Assembly: GCA_009602725.1 (NCBI GenBank) | Contig: WELB01000133.1 | Span: forward strand, 134,061 to 152,273 | From: Spirogloea muscicola | Taxonomy: Eukaryota > Streptophyta > Zygnematophyceae > Spirogloeales > Spirogloeaceae | Direction: 5' to 3' | DNA length: 18,213 bases | In this document: piece by piece, positions 16,341 to 18,213 of the stretch | Layout of the letters: the number at the start of each line of letters is the position of its first letter | Numbering within the stretch: the first letter of the stretch is position 1 | Translations under genes and position numbers: made by a program | The notes under the pieces: generated by a model | What the model was told of the DNA's origin: nothing | Databases searched by the model: none | The model's input: the letters and a program-made list of their open reading frames with translations, nothing else

Positions 16341-17800
16341 CCAGCTCTGGTGTCTATTGACGGGCACCAATGCTTGGCGGTGTTCCAGTCGTTAATACGT
16401 ATGGAGCACGAGGCTGAAGGCAGTGCTTTTGTCACCCTGAAACCCTCAATCCATCTAGCCTGTAGAAATCAGCAAGTCAAGGCGCCTGCTTGGCATCTAT
16501 GACCTGCCTTTGTAGTGCACTAGATGGATCAAGGGCAGGTGCTAAGAAGGAATGTCTTCGTTGCTGTGTCTCTGCATGCAATAGCCCCAGAGCAGGGAAG
16601 CAATGCTGTAGGCCATGTTTGACAGCCCCACGCTAACTGCCAAGGTGGGAGGGCAGCAGGGGCCGGGGTCTCAAGGTCCTGCGATGATCAGGGGCTGATG
16701 GGGTTGGAGGTACAGGACAATGCTCAAGGCGTTCCTGGCGCTGCTGCCAGCTCAGCGCACACTGGGGCAGGGGTGCATACATCAGCAGCTGACTACGACC
16801 CGCACTGCTCATGAGCGCTTGATGGAGGTATTAGCAGACAGCACCATTCAGTGCTGCAGGCCTGAGTTCCAACAGATATTGACATTGAAGTGTGGCATTG
16901 TAGAGCTGCATTGGGCAGGCCAGGCGTGCTTAGGTTCTCATAGATGACCTTAGCATTGACGGTCTATGCAGGGCAAGGCTTGATGCAGCTTTCACTCAAT
17001 TGGTCTCGATGAGCTTGCAGTTTTCCCTGTGCCTGGTTCACTACGACTGCATCGCCCTGCCTGGTATTGGCAGATGGTCAAATGTTTTGCTGGTTTGCTG
17101 CGCCTCACTGCTGCTTTCCGCATGCTGGCAGGTGGAGGAGGATTGAAAAGCCATGATGGTGGGAGACACTTGATGTTGGAAGGTGTGGGCCTAAAATTGT
17201 AGTTATAAGCAGCCGAGTAATAACCCTGGTCGCTGTTGTACGGCATGTCAGGTAAGGCCCACCGAGGCAACAAAGGCGTCACGAGGGAACGTCACAAATG
17301 TCTCATGCGCTTGCTTTGAGCCCTGCATGGTGTCCAAGCCTTTGGCTGCTCGGAATACTTGTCAGGGCAGGTGTGTAGATTATGTTTCTTGTTTTACGCA
17401 GACTGTGCAGTCGTTGAGAGGGCAGGCTCAGGTCGGTAAGGAACCTCGGCCCACGAGCAGAGTGTGAGAACATCTGCTTGTCAACAGATGAGCAGAGATG
17501 TAGCCTGTGGTGTGAGATTGCTCATCTGAAAGCACCAGGGATGCTGCGCGAGATAATCGCCCACCCACACACGCAGGTGGGGATTGCCACTGCAGCTGTG
17601 CGGCACTCAGGACGTGCCTCGTGAAGGCTGGTGGCCACGAGGAAGACGACAGCGTGTCTCGAGCGAAAAGAGGTCCAGAGGGGCCAGAGTAGCAAGTCAA
17701 GCACATTGACAAGGAAAGGCAGATATAGTGACAGGGTTAAAGCGGCCCAGGTACAAAAGGAAAGCACATCATCAAGATATGTAGGCCCGCCTGCTGCTTT
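16341..17800. other. Intergenic region, no recognised gene
   Basis: Both strands were read. ORFs of up to about 96 codons exist (for example the - strand 16992-17282 and 17522-17803), but none shows a family motif or an intron/exon pattern I can extend. An inverted repeat of ATCCATCTAG (16449-16458) with CTAGATGGAT (16520-16529) encloses a shorter ACCTGCC/GGCAGGT pair. The left part should hold the CCCH 3' UTR. Confidence 0.5.
17744..17771 (-). repeat. Short retrotransposon 3'-end-like fragment
   Basis: On the - strand this reads GATGTGCTTTCCTTTTGTAC then CTGGGCC, closely matching the 3' UTR motif of the minus-strand tail at 11171-11222 (one substitution and two single-base insertions over about 25 bases). 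Weaker similarity seems to extend toward higher coordinates. Confidence 0.5.
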
Positions 17801-17858
17801 CACTATGGGAAGAAGTTCTGGAGGTGGGCTGGCGCCCAGAACACCTGGATCGCCTTGG

Positions 17859-17872
17859 TTTAGGGTTCAGGG
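17859..17872 (+). repeat. Telomere-like TTTAGGG/TTCAGGG dimer (telo-box-like)
   Basis: TTTAGGG is followed directly by TTCAGGG. TTTAGGG is the telomere unit of plants and many green algae. On the - strand this reads AACCCTAAA, close to the telo-box found in plant promoters. A single unit plus one variant could also be chance. Confidence 0.4.
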
Positions 17873-17895
17873 TCAGCGGTGGTGCGGCTAGCTGA

Positions 17896-18213
17896 CGAGG
17901 GACCGTCAGCAGGTCGGTGGGGCAAGGATCTGAGCGGGCGGCGGATAGTTTCCCTGCCGACGGGGCGGGCCCTCGGCCCACGTCAGAGGGGACCGCCTCG
18001 GGGACGGCGGATTACGGACGGGGGGGCAGTGGGCGGGGGGTGCCGGGCGACCGGCGGCCATTTGGCGGGCGGGAGGAGGGAGATAGGGAGGGAGGGCTGG
18101 CAGGGCCACCGTCATCATCCACTGACTGCGGCGGCGGCGGCGGCGGCGGCGGCGTCAGCGGCGGCAGTCGCGGCGGCGGCGAGGCGGCGCTTGTGGAGGC
18201 GGCAGTCGCGGCG
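17896..18213. other. Very GC-rich region with GCG repeat, probable 5' part of a gene off the right edge
   Basis: One + strand frame stays open from the TGA near 17893 to the window end, with Gly/Arg/Ala-rich content but no ATG. A (GCG)9 run occupies 18128-18154. On the - strand an ATG-initiated ORF (18118-17906) is Pro-rich. Composition resembles the 5' regions and first exons of the other genes here, so a gene start nearby is plausible, but neither its strand nor its product can be decided. Confidence 0.35.

Noticed and set aside
16992-17282. Minus-strand ORF with a P-loop-looking PGTGKT
   Set aside because: The match is near the ORF end, lacks the hydrophobic strand before the loop, and has no Walker B or other ATPase context; it is taken as chance.
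17522-17803. Hydrophobic minus-strand ORF suggesting a small membrane protein
   Set aside because: It overlaps the short retrotransposon 3'-end fragment, has no recognisable family, and no supporting splice or start context.

Overview
The window looks like nuclear DNA of a green alga (Chlorophyta, possibly a trebouxiophyte; the lineage is inference). Exons are GC-rich with plant-type protein families, and they are split by many short GT-AG introns that are usually more AT-rich. I found no bacterial operon layout, tRNA, rRNA or CRISPR array. I built the gene models by reading conserved protein blocks across splice sites and checking that intron phases join. For all four genes except one PGAM junction, the exons join in frame.

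Layout. (1) 1-2151, + strand: the 3' part of a tropinone-reductase-like short-chain dehydrogenase, with the start off the left edge. (2) 2677-8534, - strand: a complete 18-exon FTSH11-type organellar AAA metalloprotease of 825 codons, tail-to-tail with the SDR gene. (3) 8535-9073: a GC-rich head-to-head intergenic region, probably a bidirectional promoter. (4) 9074-10611, + strand: a six-exon histidine phosphatase (phosphoglycerate mutase-like) gene with a frame problem in exon 3. (5) About 11146-12404: two 5'-truncated, diverged retrotransposon 3' ends lying head-to-head. The + copy keeps a 232-residue ORF that looks like the C-terminal nuclease-like domain found after some LINE reverse transcriptases. 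(6) 12657-16340, + strand: a nine-exon CCCH zinc-finger protein with an Arg/Ser-rich segment and a coiled coil, apparently using one or two GC-AG introns. (7) 16341-18213: no recognised gene, ending in a very GC-rich, triplet-repeat region that probably belongs to a gene off the right edge.

The genes do not form an obvious pathway. FTSH11 (organelle protein quality control), the SDR, the phosphatase and the RNA-binding-type CCCH protein look like ordinary housekeeping neighbours. The least ordinary features are a short retrotransposon 3'-end motif that recurs at four places in both orientations, the opposed retrotransposon tails just upstream of the CCCH gene, the shared FTSH11/phosphatase promoter region with ACGT-core palindromes, the GC-AG introns, and the frame break in the phosphatase.
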